DNA from: Bacteroidia bacterium | GTDB taxonomy: Bacteria; Bacteroidota; Bacteroidia; UBA8524 | Length of the DNA: 10,314 nt | Reading direction: 5' to 3' | Assembly: GCA_023277325.1 (NCBI GenBank) | Contig: JALRIQ010000084.1 | Span: forward strand, 1 to 10,314 | In this document: piece by piece, positions 1 through 6,330 of the stretch | Numbering within the stretch: the first letter of the stretch is position 1 | Layout: every line of letters begins with the position of its first letter | Made by a program: the position numbers and the translations under genes | Notes under the pieces: model-generated | The model's input: the letters and a program-made list of their open reading frames with translations, nothing else | The model's database searches: none | Told to the model about the DNA's origin: nothing

Positions 1-381
1 TGGGGCGACACCAATGCTGAAGCGCACAGATTTGTATTTCCCAGGAGGAACTTCCAAAGAAAAATCTTCCCGCAATTTGCTGGATGTTCTTTCAATAATG
101 CGATAGCTATTTTCCTCCTGCCAAACACTTCCGTCTTCGCGAACCAATTCGAGATTCGATACCCAATAGCGAATAAAATCAAATGTGACGGAGTCTCCAG
201 TTGCCGTGGTATAAATCTTACCAAGTTGAATGGCTACCTCATCTGCATCAACAGCTTCCATTTCTACATGGATTTTACTTTGCGTTGATGGGGCATCATT
301 TGGTGTATTATCCTTTTCTTTTTTGCATGAAACGGCCAAAACAATGGCCAAAACTGCAAAGGAGATGATGTATTTTTTCAT
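1..381 (-). CDS. MbnP-like lipoprotein, putative copper-binding (3' part outside the window)
   Basis: The first 127 codons are present and the reading frame runs off the left edge. The N-terminus MKKYIISFAVLAIVLAVSC followed by KKEKD looks like a Bacteroidota lipoprotein signal with the acylated Cys at residue 19. After a short polar linker come segments typical, from memory, of the MbnP-like domain: an initial beta strand (IHVEMEAVDA), then a stretch reading LGKIYTTATGDSVTFDF, IRYWVSNLELVREDGSVW, a SYRII strand, and PPGKYKSVRFSIGV. MbnP is the periplasmic copper-binding partner of the di-haem enzyme MbnH (the 'metallo-mystery pair'). The functional Trp and C-terminal metal-ligand region lie outside the window, so copper binding is inferred from the family. 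It is the fourth gene of a minus-strand cluster, 43 bp after the preceding lipoprotein gene. The ATG at 381 is the only sensible start because it gives the complete signal peptide. Confidence 0.8.
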   Translation of the reverse strand, partial: MKKYIISFAVLAIVLAVSCKKEKDNTPNDAPSTQSKIHVEMEAVDADEVAIQLGKIYTTATGDSVTFDFIRYWVSNLELVREDGSVWQEENSYRIIERTSSKLREDFSLEVPPGKYKSVRFSIGVAP

Positions 382-424
382 GTATTAATTTTAATTAAGA
401 GTTAATTGATTAATTACTTGTTGC
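382..424 (-). other. AT-rich spacer with four TTAATT hexamers
   Basis: The 43 bp between the His-rich lipoprotein gene and the MbnP-like gene carry the hexamer TTAATT four times on the plus strand, at 385, 391, 402 and 410. No Shine-Dalgarno-like sequence and no convincing TAnnTTTG box were seen. A/T-rich leaders commonly replace Shine-Dalgarno sites in Bacteroidota, so this may simply keep the start region unstructured; a regulatory role is speculative. Confidence 0.35.
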
Positions 425-820
425 CTAGGGTATTGAATAAAAATTAAAGGATTCCTTGAGTACCTCACCGGCATGATTGCTGGCTTGCACCTTCAAGGTC
501 AATTCCATTCCAGCTGGCGCCGTGTTGATCCATTCTTCTTCCAATTTCAGGGTTGAAAAATGGCTATGTCCTTCCTTATAGAAATACTGGTGATTATCCG
601 TTCCGAGAATCTCTACAGTATATTCATGCAGACTCAAGGCATCGCTGATTTCTATCACCAATGTTGTATCGCAGCCGACAGGTATTTCTGAATGATGGAC
701 AGGCATAATCAATGCAATGGATAAATCGCTCTTTGCAGGAGTAGACGCCTGTTGGGTTTCTTCCTTACGACAAGCGCTGAAAATTGTCAGACTTGTGAGC
801 AGCAGGATGAGTTGTTTCAT
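425..820 (-). CDS. His-rich putative lipoprotein of the MbnP cluster (unknown function)
   Basis: This 131-residue protein has a short export signal, MKQLILLLTSLTIFSAC, with a plausible lipobox (FSAC) and Cys17 as the lipidation site. The rest is predicted to be mostly beta strand, with alternating hydrophobic and polar residues and phrases such as CDTTLVIEISD, LHEYTVEILG and AGMELTLKVQASNHAGE. It loosely resembles the immunoglobulin-like DUF4625 type of Bacteroidota lipoprotein, but that match is from memory and weak. The mature part holds many potential metal ligands: His42, His43, Cys50, His65, His77, His85, His87 and His116. Its ATG overlaps the TGA of the upstream barrel gene (ATGA, 820-817), so the two are very probably translationally coupled. 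The company of an MbnP-like protein suggests a periplasmic or outer-membrane metal role. No enzymatic motif is visible. Confidence 0.75.
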   Translation of the reverse strand: MKQLILLLTSLTIFSACRKEETQQASTPAKSDLSIALIMPVHHSEIPVGCDTTLVIEISDALSLHEYTVEILGTDNHQYFYKEGHSHFSTLKLEEEWINTAPAGMELTLKVQASNHAGEVLKESFNFYSIP

Positions 821-1737
821 AAAAATTTAGGGTAATACGAGAATTGAAATTGTACGAATTGATGAATTTTAACGCGGCCTTCCGCCATTGTTCCATGCAC
901 TGGCAGAAAAGCCAAAGCGGCCAAGGCTAATTGATTTTTACGCCATTGTATGGATGCCTTTAACAGACCCAGATCATAGCCACTAAAAGGCAGTATAAAC
1001 TGGTTTTGATAATCGCCGAAAGCATGCTCAAACTGGTAGCCCAAGGAAGCATACCATTGGTGCATTTTTTTGGTTTCAAATAAGCGACCCACTTCACCGC
1101 TCACTTGCACACGATCGCCCCAATCCAGCCCATCAGGACCCATTCCATTCAGACGGTATGCCATTCCAAGCCGATATATCCAACGCTCAGTTGATGCTTG
1201 TGCATGAAGGCGAAAAAGGTGATCTACACTCCCTGAGCCCGGCAGCATATAACGACTCGTTTGCTCAGAAATCGCAGCATGATCAAAGCGACCGCTAGGC
1301 AGTTCAATATCATATTCGGCCAGCATGGTCCAGGAGGAAAAAATGCCAAGCGAGTCGCCAGAAAAATAGCGCGCAAGCCCAAGCTGCACATCAGCTAAGC
1401 CCTGATTTTCTGTTCGGACATCGCCATCTTGCTTGTTCACATATTGATAGGGCAATTGCACTACTGCCTGCCATTTCGGGTGAAAACTGATACGTGTCCC
1501 AAGTGAATAGGTCTGGAAATACTCCTGACTTTTTCTTTCCACTCCTTGCTGGCCTTGCAAAATACTTGGCAAATGCCTGGAGCTCAAATGCATAAACTGG
1601 TAGCCCAGACTAATCTGACTTTCCCGGTTTAATGTTCCGGGAAACAATGCCGACGATGAAGCGCATCCGCATACATCACAGGCTTGCGATGACAAAGCCA
1701 TAATAAAGGCTGTCATCACGAAAAATATTCTTTTCAT
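817..1737 (-). CDS. Outer-membrane beta-barrel with N-terminal CDVCGC motif (putative metal-related transporter)
   Basis: The protein has 306 residues. Residues 1-19 (MKRIFFVMTAFIMALSSQA) are a Sec signal peptide. Mature Cys20 opens the motif C20-D-V-C23-G-C25, followed by SSSALFPG. The remainder alternates short amphipathic beta strands and turns (for example SQISLGYQFMHLSS, YSLGTRISFHPKWQAVVQLPYQYV, GLADVQLGLARYF, KASIQWRKNQLALAALAFLPVHG) and ends in an aromatic-rich strand (FVQFQFSYYPKFL), as expected of an outer-membrane barrel. Bacteroidota proteins of this shape are usually annotated only as 'transporter' or left hypothetical. The three clustered Cys at the mature N-terminus look like a soft-metal site, or possibly a lipid anchor on Cys20, although the SSQAC context is a poor lipobox. 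The gene sits 41 bp after the small Cys-rich protein and overlaps the next gene by 4 nt. No Shine-Dalgarno site precedes the ATG. Confidence 0.8.
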   Translation of the reverse strand: MKRIFFVMTAFIMALSSQACDVCGCASSSALFPGTLNRESQISLGYQFMHLSSRHLPSILQGQQGVERKSQEYFQTYSLGTRISFHPKWQAVVQLPYQYVNKQDGDVRTENQGLADVQLGLARYFSGDSLGIFSSWTMLAEYDIELPSGRFDHAAISEQTSRYMLPGSGSVDHLFRLHAQASTERWIYRLGMAYRLNGMGPDGLDWGDRVQVSGEVGRLFETKKMHQWYASLGYQFEHAFGDYQNQFILPFSGYDLGLLKASIQWRKNQLALAALAFLPVHGTMAEGRVKIHQFVQFQFSYYPKFL

Positions 1738-1778
1738 GAATTGCTTTTAAAACTTAAAAATTGGAAGAGTCCTGAATT

Positions 1779-2153
1779 TTAAGCTTTACTGCGGGGTGGA
1801 TGAGGGCAGTCCGCGCTGTACGATTGAATTTTCGCTACAGAAACCGGAGCAAAATCAAGGGCCAGTTCTACGCCGCCATATTCCGACAAAGCGTTTTGTA
1901 AATCTGCCACAACAAATGGCGCTAACTGACCTTCAAAGGCTAATGACAAGTTTGAATCTTCTTCTGCCTGCTTTTTGATGGTTTTGTGGAGGTGGCATTG
2001 GCCCTGGCAGGTATTCACCGGCTCATCCTTTTGAACACAAAGCTCCTTGATGATATAGGCTTTGTTTACCGCGAAAGAGAGCGTCGCTTTTATCCCGCCG
2101 AGCGATAGCATCAGCAGTTGAAACGTCAGAATTAGCGCGACAAACTTCCTCAC
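1779..2153 (-). CDS. Small Cys-rich exported or membrane-anchored protein (CxGxC), first gene of the MbnP cluster
   Basis: This 124-residue protein starts with GTG; no ATG alternative lies upstream in frame near the promoter. The hydrophobic N-terminus (MRKFVALILTFQLLMLSLGG) is a signal peptide or membrane anchor. Then comes an aromatic/Asn-Lys segment (FAVNKAYIIKELC) and a Cys array: Cys39, Cys49-Q-G-Q-Cys53 and His55, followed by a Lys/Glu-rich stretch (KTIKKQAEEDSN). Near the end is Cys116-P-His118-PP. This order (NKxYI, C, CxGxC, K-rich, terminal HPP) matches, from memory, a poorly characterised family of short Bacteroidota proteins often found beside copper- or metal-related outer-membrane genes. 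The cysteines could bind Cu(I) or another soft metal, or form disulphides. A -7 box ends four bases before the GTG, so the transcript may be nearly leaderless and this gene would lead the operon. Confidence 0.75.
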   Translation of the reverse strand: MRKFVALILTFQLLMLSLGGIKATLSFAVNKAYIIKELCVQKDEPVNTCQGQCHLHKTIKKQAEEDSNLSLAFEGQLAPFVVADLQNALSEYGGVELALDFAPVSVAKIQSYSADCPHPPRSKA

Positions 2154-2157
2154 CGGG

Positions 2158-2189
2158 CAAAGTTAAATATCCATCCGCAATAAACTAAA
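2158..2189 (-). promoter_or_regulatory. Promoter of the MbnP cluster
   Basis: On the minus strand the octamer TAACTTTG at 2165-2158 fits the Bacteroidota -7 box TAnnTTTG exactly. A TTTA at 2189-2186, 20 bases upstream, is a one-mismatch -33 element (TTTG). Transcription would start about 5-7 bases downstream, within or just before the GTG at 2153, giving a leaderless or almost leaderless message. Confidence 0.55.
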
Positions 2190-2193
2190 TTCG
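2186..2193 (+). promoter_or_regulatory. Probable -7 box of the M61 peptidase gene
   Basis: TAAATTCG matches TAnnTTTG at seven of eight positions and ends four bases before the ATG at 2198. No good -33 TTTG is visible at the usual distance. It overlaps the proposed -33 element of the divergent operon, so the two promoters probably compete for the same DNA. Confidence 0.4.
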
Positions 2194-2197
2194 CGGA

Positions 2198-3913
2198 ATG
2201 AATTATACGGTCAGTCAGGTTCGTCAAGGTGGGCGTTTTTTATCGGTAGTTGCTGAATTTGACGTGAAAGGGCGTCAGGAAATGGAGTTTCGCATCGCTT
2301 CCTGGAGACCAGGACGCTACGAAATCGGCAATTTCGCTAAGAATATCCGCAAGCTGGAAGTGTATAGTCAGGACGGTGAAGCCCTGGAATTCCAAAAGAC
2401 GAGCAAAGACAATTGGCTGGTATACTGCGCAGGAAAACTTCGCATCCGTGTTATCTATGAATATTTTGCCGCCACCCTCGATGCAGGCTCTACCTTTTGC
2501 AGCAATGAGCTGGTTTATATTAATCCCCTGAACTGCCTGGTTTATGATCCGACCGCTGAAAAGGAGGCCTGTGAAATTAATCTCAAAGTACCAGATCAAT
2601 TCCAGATTGCGACAAGCATGGCCGTAAAAGGACAGCGTTTAATGGCTGCCAATTATGAAGAGATGGCCGATTCTCCCATTCTGGCATCACCCGATGTAGA
2701 GCACCATGAATTTGAGCAAAATGGCTGTGCTTTTCATGTATGGATACAAGGGCGTCATAACCTCAATGTTCCTCGATTTATCGAAGAAGCTAAAGCCTAT
2801 ACGCAAGAACAAGTCATGGTATTTGGCGACATGGAAAGCAAGGCCTACCATTACCTGTTTTTCTTCCTTCCAACGCGCTTCCACCATGGGGTAGAACACG
2901 CCGCATCTACCGTTATTGTGATGGGTCCAGGTGAAGAATTTAATACCGAAGAACGTCATCACGAATTTTTGGCCATCAGCTCCCATGAGCTTTTCCACTA
3001 TTGGAATGTAAAACGCATTCGCCCAGTGGAAATGTGGCCTTACGATTATACCAAAGAAAATTACAGCAGGCTGGGTTATGTCTACGAAGGCATCACCACC
3101 TATTATGGCGATTATATGCTACTCCGCTCTGGGGTGCTGAATTTTGACGAATACTGCAGCCAGTTTAACGCTGATTTGCAAAAGCATTTCGATAATGAAG
3201 GCCGATACAATTACTCCGTGGCCGAATCTTCCTTTGACACCTGGTTGGATGGTTATACCCCCGGCGTACCAGGAAGAAAAGTGAGCATCTATACCGAAGG
3301 AATGCTTGCCGCATTTATGCTGGATTTGGAAATCCGCTATGCCACAGGAAATGCTAAGTCGCTGGATACCGTCATGCGCAGTCTTTACCAAGATTTCTAT
3401 AAACAAGGAAAAGCCTATTCCGAAGAAACGCTTCGCGCTTTGATTGAAGACATCGCTGGCAAATCCTTTGAGTTTTTCTTCCGCGACTTCTATTGGGGCA
3501 AAGGAAAAGTTGAAGCGTTCCTTCCTGAAAGCCTTTGGTCGATTGGCTGTGAACTGGAAATTGGCGAAGCAGAAAACCTGCATGAAGCACGTTACGGTTT
3601 TAAGCTGAGTCGAGGCAGCAAGGTTATTGTTACCTCCATTCTTGAAGATTCTCCGGCAGAACAGGCAGGACTTAGCTTAAACGATGAGGTATTGTTGATC
3701 AATAATACGCCAGCAAGTCAGGGCACAGATTGGAACCAACTATTTAGTTTGGGTAGCACCATGTTTGTATGGAACAGCATCGAAGGCAGCAAGGAAGTGG
3801 ACTTCATACCAAATGGCGAAAGCTATTACCAACGTTATACCATCAAGAAGATGGAAAATGCCAGCCAGGAACAAAAAGACTTCTTCCAAATGTGGAGTGG
3901 TCAGGAGTGGTAA
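2198..3913 (+). CDS. M61 family metallopeptidase (glycyl aminopeptidase type) with PDZ domain
   Basis: This 571-residue protein is a zinc peptidase of family M61. The N-terminal third is the beta-rich M61 domain (WRPGRYEIGNFAKNI near 36-50). The catalytic part holds GVEHAAST at 231-238, corresponding to the family's GxEH substrate motif, and the zinc motif H263-E-L-F-H267 within HELFHYWNVKRIRP. The downstream acidic ligand is probably E297 in YVYEGITTYYGD. Residues about 465-530 form a PDZ domain (TSILEDSPAEQAGLSLNDEV). Family members release N-terminal residues, mainly Gly and Ala. No signal peptide is visible, so a cytoplasmic location is likely; many Bacteroidota homologues are exported. 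The length is near the family norm and all key residues are intact. The gene is divergent from the metal cluster and converges on the thioesterase gene with only 3 bp between stop codons and no room for a separate terminator. Confidence 0.93.
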   Translation: MNYTVSQVRQGGRFLSVVAEFDVKGRQEMEFRIASWRPGRYEIGNFAKNIRKLEVYSQDGEALEFQKTSKDNWLVYCAGKLRIRVIYEYFAATLDAGSTFCSNELVYINPLNCLVYDPTAEKEACEINLKVPDQFQIATSMAVKGQRLMAANYEEMADSPILASPDVEHHEFEQNGCAFHVWIQGRHNLNVPRFIEEAKAYTQEQVMVFGDMESKAYHYLFFFLPTRFHHGVEHAASTVIVMGPGEEFNTEERHHEFLAISSHELFHYWNVKRIRPVEMWPYDYTKENYSRLGYVYEGITTYYGDYMLLRSGVLNFDEYCSQFNADLQKHFDNEGRYNYSVAESSFDTWLDGYTPGVPGRKVSIYTEGMLAAFMLDLEIRYATGNAKSLDTVMRSLYQDFYKQGKAYSEETLRALIEDIAGKSFEFFFRDFYWGKGKVEAFLPESLWSIGCELEIGEAENLHEARYGFKLSRGSKVIVTSILEDSPAEQAGLSLNDEVLLINNTPASQGTDWNQLFSLGSTMFVWNSIEGSKEVDFIPNGESYYQRYTIKKMENASQEQKDFFQMWSGQEW

Positions 3914-3916
3914 TCT

Positions 3917-4402
3917 TTACCTTCTGAATTTCTTCTGCATTTCCATGAAGCGGCCTTCATAAGCAGGCATGGAATCCTCGACTACAAGTGGCATGAATTT
4001 CTTTAATACCTCAGCTTGGTAACGCGCTGGGCGCATGGATTTCATGTCGATATACTGAAAATTCGACCACATCATGCATTTCAACTTTTTGTGCTGTTCA
4101 TCCCAGATACCAAACTCCACGATATTGTCGGTTTCTGTTTGATAGATAATCGCTGAACTGATCCATACCCATTCATTGGCTTTTACCGGCCTTAAGTATT
4201 GAATGCGGTGTTCTTTTACCACCCAGGCAAAACCGGTTTCTTCCATCCATGCTGGAATGCTGAAATCAAGATTTTCGCGCAGGTGATCCTCGCGTGCATT
4301 CATGAAATAATCGAAATAGCGGGCATTGTTCAGGTGACCAAAAGGATCGCAGTCGGCAAAGCGTATCTGAATCTTCTTGGTTATAAAGCCCGGATGCGAC
4401 AT
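3917..4402 (-). CDS. Acyl-CoA thioesterase, 4-hydroxybenzoyl-CoA thioesterase (hot-dog) family
   Basis: The protein has 161 residues and a single hot-dog domain. The signature IRFADCDPFGHLNNARYFDYF occupies residues 13-33; Asp19 in the DxDPxGHxNN pattern corresponds to the catalytic Asp of the 4HBT/YbgC/FadM group. Later strands (WVWISSAIIYQTETDNIVEFGIW, KLKCMMWSNFQYID) fit the central sheet. It would hydrolyse acyl-CoA thioesters in the cytoplasm; chain-length preference cannot be read from the sequence. The C-terminal end (PARYQAEVLKKFMP onwards) is a basic helical tail. It is the last gene of the panD unit, 3 bp after the rfaE2 stop, so co-transcription is very likely. Confidence 0.88.
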   Translation of the reverse strand: MSHPGFITKKIQIRFADCDPFGHLNNARYFDYFMNAREDHLRENLDFSIPAWMEETGFAWVVKEHRIQYLRPVKANEWVWISSAIIYQTETDNIVEFGIWDEQHKKLKCMMWSNFQYIDMKSMRPARYQAEVLKKFMPLVVEDSMPAYEGRFMEMQKKFRR

Positions 4403-4405
4403 GGC

Positions 4406-4900
4406 TTAGCTGCCTAAAATTTTACGGATGATTTTAGAGGTGGAATAGCCCTCGAGGAATTCGATGGTCAGGATTTCTCCGCCCCATGATTTTACCTCAT
4501 GGTAACCCACGATTTCTTCTGGTTTGTAGTCTGCTCCTTTTACCAATACATCCGGACGAACCTTTTTAATGAGGTTCAATGGCGTTGGGTCATTGAACAA
4601 TACAACGGCATTTACGAACTCCAGAGAGGCAAGTACAAACATGCGCGAGCTTTCATCCTGAACCGGGCGACTTGGCCCTTTAATCGCCTGAACTGAAGCA
4701 TCGGAATTTACCCCAACAATAAGTTTTGAGCCGAGTTGTGAGGCTTTAAAGAGGTAATCAATATGTCCTTTGTGTACGATATCGAAGCAGCCGTTGGTGA
4801 ACACCACTTTATCGTGCTGGTCGCTCCACTTTTCGAGCAAGCTATTGAGCTTTTCGTTGGTGGTGATGATCTTTCGTGTAAAATCTTCTTCTAGTTTCAT
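4406..4900 (-). CDS. rfaE2: D-glycero-beta-D-manno-heptose 1-phosphate adenylyltransferase
   Basis: The 164-residue product matches the stand-alone nucleotidyltransferase corresponding to the C-terminal domain of E. coli HldE. It should transfer AMP (or another NMP) from the triphosphate to heptose 1-phosphate, supplying ADP-heptose for the lipopolysaccharide core or other glycans. The nucleotide-binding signature is VFTNGCFDIVHKGHIDYL at residues 33-50, with H43-x-x-H46 as the HxGH motif of the cytidylyltransferase superfamily. GVNSD (63-67), RPDVLVKGADY (115-125) and the closing STS motif in GYSTSKII (151-158) are also present. Length is normal for the stand-alone form. The ATG overlaps the stop of the preceding YbhN-type gene by 4 nt (ATGA). 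No kinase partner (rfaE1/hldA) is in the window. Substrate identity comes from family resemblance. Confidence 0.9.
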   Translation of the reverse strand: MKLEEDFTRKIITTNEKLNSLLEKWSDQHDKVVFTNGCFDIVHKGHIDYLFKASQLGSKLIVGVNSDASVQAIKGPSRPVQDESSRMFVLASLEFVNAVVLFNDPTPLNLIKKVRPDVLVKGADYKPEEIVGYHEVKSWGGEILTIEFLEGYSTSKIIRKILGS

Positions 4901-5880
4901 TCCGTCAAGGCTTTGCGCTGTAAAATGAGCATTGCTGAAAGGCTAATCAATCCAAACACGATGAACATAAGCATTTGAGAAGCATGCGCAATGGTAGCGT
5001 AAGTTAAGCCATCCTCAGGATTTATTCCATAAAGCGTAAGGGCAATTGGCACAAAATAATGAAAGGTGCCTATACCTCCTGGCGAAGGAAGCACCACTGC
5101 CAAAGTACTTGTTACCAGCACGGTGAGTCCTGCAGCAGCACCCAACCCTGAGGTTTGTGGAATACAATAGAAGCAGAAGAAAACCATCAGGTAATACATG
5201 GCCCAAATTATCACACTATGGATCGCAAAGGCCACTGGTTTTTTAATATGACGTAAACCAATAATTCCTTCTACAAAACTATCAAATAGGTCGTTCACCC
5301 TTTTGAAGAAGGAAATATGATTGAATCTTTTTCTATAGATGAGGTAAAGAATTCCGAGTAATCCAAAACCTGCTAAAGCGAGAAATAGCCAGAGCTTACT
5401 TCCTGATTCTTGTCCATTGGTTCCGTTGCTGCTTGCTGTAAAAAACTCGGTGATGATATCATACTGAAGTCCGAGAGCAATAAGAATAACAAGGAACATA
5501 CAGATAAGGTCCATCACCCTTTCGGCTACCACCGAACCAATTACCGTTCCTATCGGCATCTTTTCCGACTTACTCAAAATAGCAGCACGGGTAAGTTCTC
5601 CGCCACGAGGAATTACAAAATTTACCAGGTAGCTGATCATCACACCATGAAAACTATTCGATAGTTTAGGCTTATATCCAAGAGGCTCAACAATTATCAG
5701 CCAGCGGGACGCACGACTGTAGTTGCTTATCATACCCGCCAAAATGGCTAATCCTACCCATCTGAGGTCTGCATTTTTTACTTCTCCCCAAAGTTTGGCG
5801 AGGTCAATTTTTCCGAAGGCGAGGTAGATAAACCCAGCGCCGATGAGGATAAAAATGAGATACCGCAGAACCTTTTTCAT
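4897..5880 (-). CDS. YbhN/UPF0104 family membrane protein (lysylphosphatidylglycerol synthase transmembrane-type domain)
   Basis: This is a 327-residue polytopic inner-membrane protein with roughly eight hydrophobic segments, the first at residues 5-22. The family hallmarks are SYLVNFVIPRGGELTRAA at 83-100 and LPSPGGIGTFHYFVPIAL at 264-281. These occur in the transmembrane half of MprF-like proteins and in free-standing YbhN/AglD-type proteins. The aminoacyl-transferase half of MprF is absent, so this is not a lysyl-phosphatidylglycerol synthase; a role in moving or presenting lipids or lipid-linked sugars is a reasonable guess. A polar Ser/Gly/Asn-rich loop at about 149-162 separates two membrane bundles. 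The gene lies 8 bp after panD and overlaps rfaE2. Adjacency to panD is, as I recall, common in Bacteroidota. Confidence 0.88.
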   Translation of the reverse strand: MKKVLRYLIFILIGAGFIYLAFGKIDLAKLWGEVKNADLRWVGLAILAGMISNYSRASRWLIIVEPLGYKPKLSNSFHGVMISYLVNFVIPRGGELTRAAILSKSEKMPIGTVIGSVVAERVMDLICMFLVILIALGLQYDIITEFFTASSNGTNGQESGSKLWLFLALAGFGLLGILYLIYRKRFNHISFFKRVNDLFDSFVEGIIGLRHIKKPVAFAIHSVIIWAMYYLMVFFCFYCIPQTSGLGAAAGLTVLVTSTLAVVLPSPGGIGTFHYFVPIALTLYGINPEDGLTYATIAHASQMLMFIVFGLISLSAMLILQRKALTE

Positions 5881-5888
5881 AGCACTAC

Positions 5889-6236
5889 TTAATGAACGCG
5901 ATTGTTTTCATCTGGAAATGCCATCCAAGGCTTGAAGGTTTTGGCTTCTTCAAAATCCATGTGGGCATAGGCAATGATGATAATAATATCACCAAGGGCT
6001 GTTAAACGCGCCGCAGGACCATTCAGGCAGATTTCACCACTGCCCTTTCTGCCTTTAATTACATAGGTTTCAAAACGCTGTCCGTTATTGATGTTTACAA
6101 TCTGGACTTTCTCGTTTTCGATAATATTCGCCGCATTCATCAACTCTTCGTCGATGGTGATGCTGCCTACATAATGAAGTTCAGTTTGGGTAACCTTAAC
6201 CCGGTGAATCTTCGATTTGACTACTTCAATAACCAT
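5889..6236 (-). CDS. panD: Aspartate 1-decarboxylase precursor
   Basis: The 115-residue protein is a PanD proenzyme. It decarboxylates L-aspartate to beta-alanine, the precursor of pantothenate and coenzyme A. The self-cleavage site is Gly24-Ser25 in HYVGSITID, where Ser25 becomes the pyruvoyl group of the alpha chain. Other family features are Lys9 in KSKIHR, the Asn-Gly pair in [14 protein letters not shown], the [14 protein letters not shown] segment at about 66-79, and the [10 protein letters not shown] strand. Length is standard. The ATG at 6236 lies ten bases after a strong -7 box, so the leader is very short. It heads the four-gene unit with YbhN, rfaE2 and the thioesterase. No panC or panB is in the window. 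Confidence 0.95.
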   Translation of the reverse strand: MVIEVVKSKIHRVKVTQTELHYVGSITIDEELMNAANIIENEKVQIVNINNGQRFETYVIKGRKGSGEICLNGPAARLTALGDIIIIIAYAHMDFEEAKTFKPWMAFPDENNRVH

Positions 6237-6246
6237 AAATGCGCCG

Positions 6247-6275
6247 CAAAGGTAAGCATATTACCATGAAGCAAA
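6247..6275 (-). promoter_or_regulatory. Promoter of the panD operon
   Basis: On the minus strand TTTG (6275-6272) and TACCTTTG (6254-6247) are separated by 17 bases, a full match to the Bacteroidota -33/-7 consensus. The predicted transcript start is only a few bases before the panD ATG at 6236. Confidence 0.75.
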
Positions 6276-6309
6276 ACAACTGCCAGTTCTCCTTACTTAC
6301 CAGCGCCAA

Positions 6310-6330
6310 AAGGTCACCATAAGTGACCTT
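6310..6330. repeat. Perfect 8-bp inverted repeat upstream of the panD promoter
   Basis: The half-sites AAGGTCAC and GTGACCTT are separated by CATAA. The palindrome lies 35 bp upstream of the panD -33 element and 22 bp after the stop of the decaying minus-strand gene. It could be a dimeric regulator's operator for panD, or the remains of a terminator for the upstream gene. Only a short run of four T follows on the minus strand, so terminator strength would be low. Confidence 0.5.

Noticed and set aside
1796..1978. Plus-strand open frame opposite the small Cys-rich gene
   Set aside because: The minus-strand product has a signal segment, an ordered Cys array and a promoter; the plus frame has none of these.
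3119..3583. Long minus-strand open frame (154 codons) inside the M61 peptidase gene
   Set aside because: It lies antisense to the PDZ and C-terminal peptidase region, whose plus-strand motifs are unambiguous; no promoter or family resemblance.
3905..3925. Shared bidirectional terminator between the M61 and thioesterase genes
   Set aside because: The stop codons are 3 bp apart and no hairpin with a T run is visible at the junction.
4897..5880. Calling the membrane protein an MprF lysyl-phosphatidylglycerol synthase
   Set aside because: Only the transmembrane-type domain is present; the catalytic aminoacyl-transferase half is missing.
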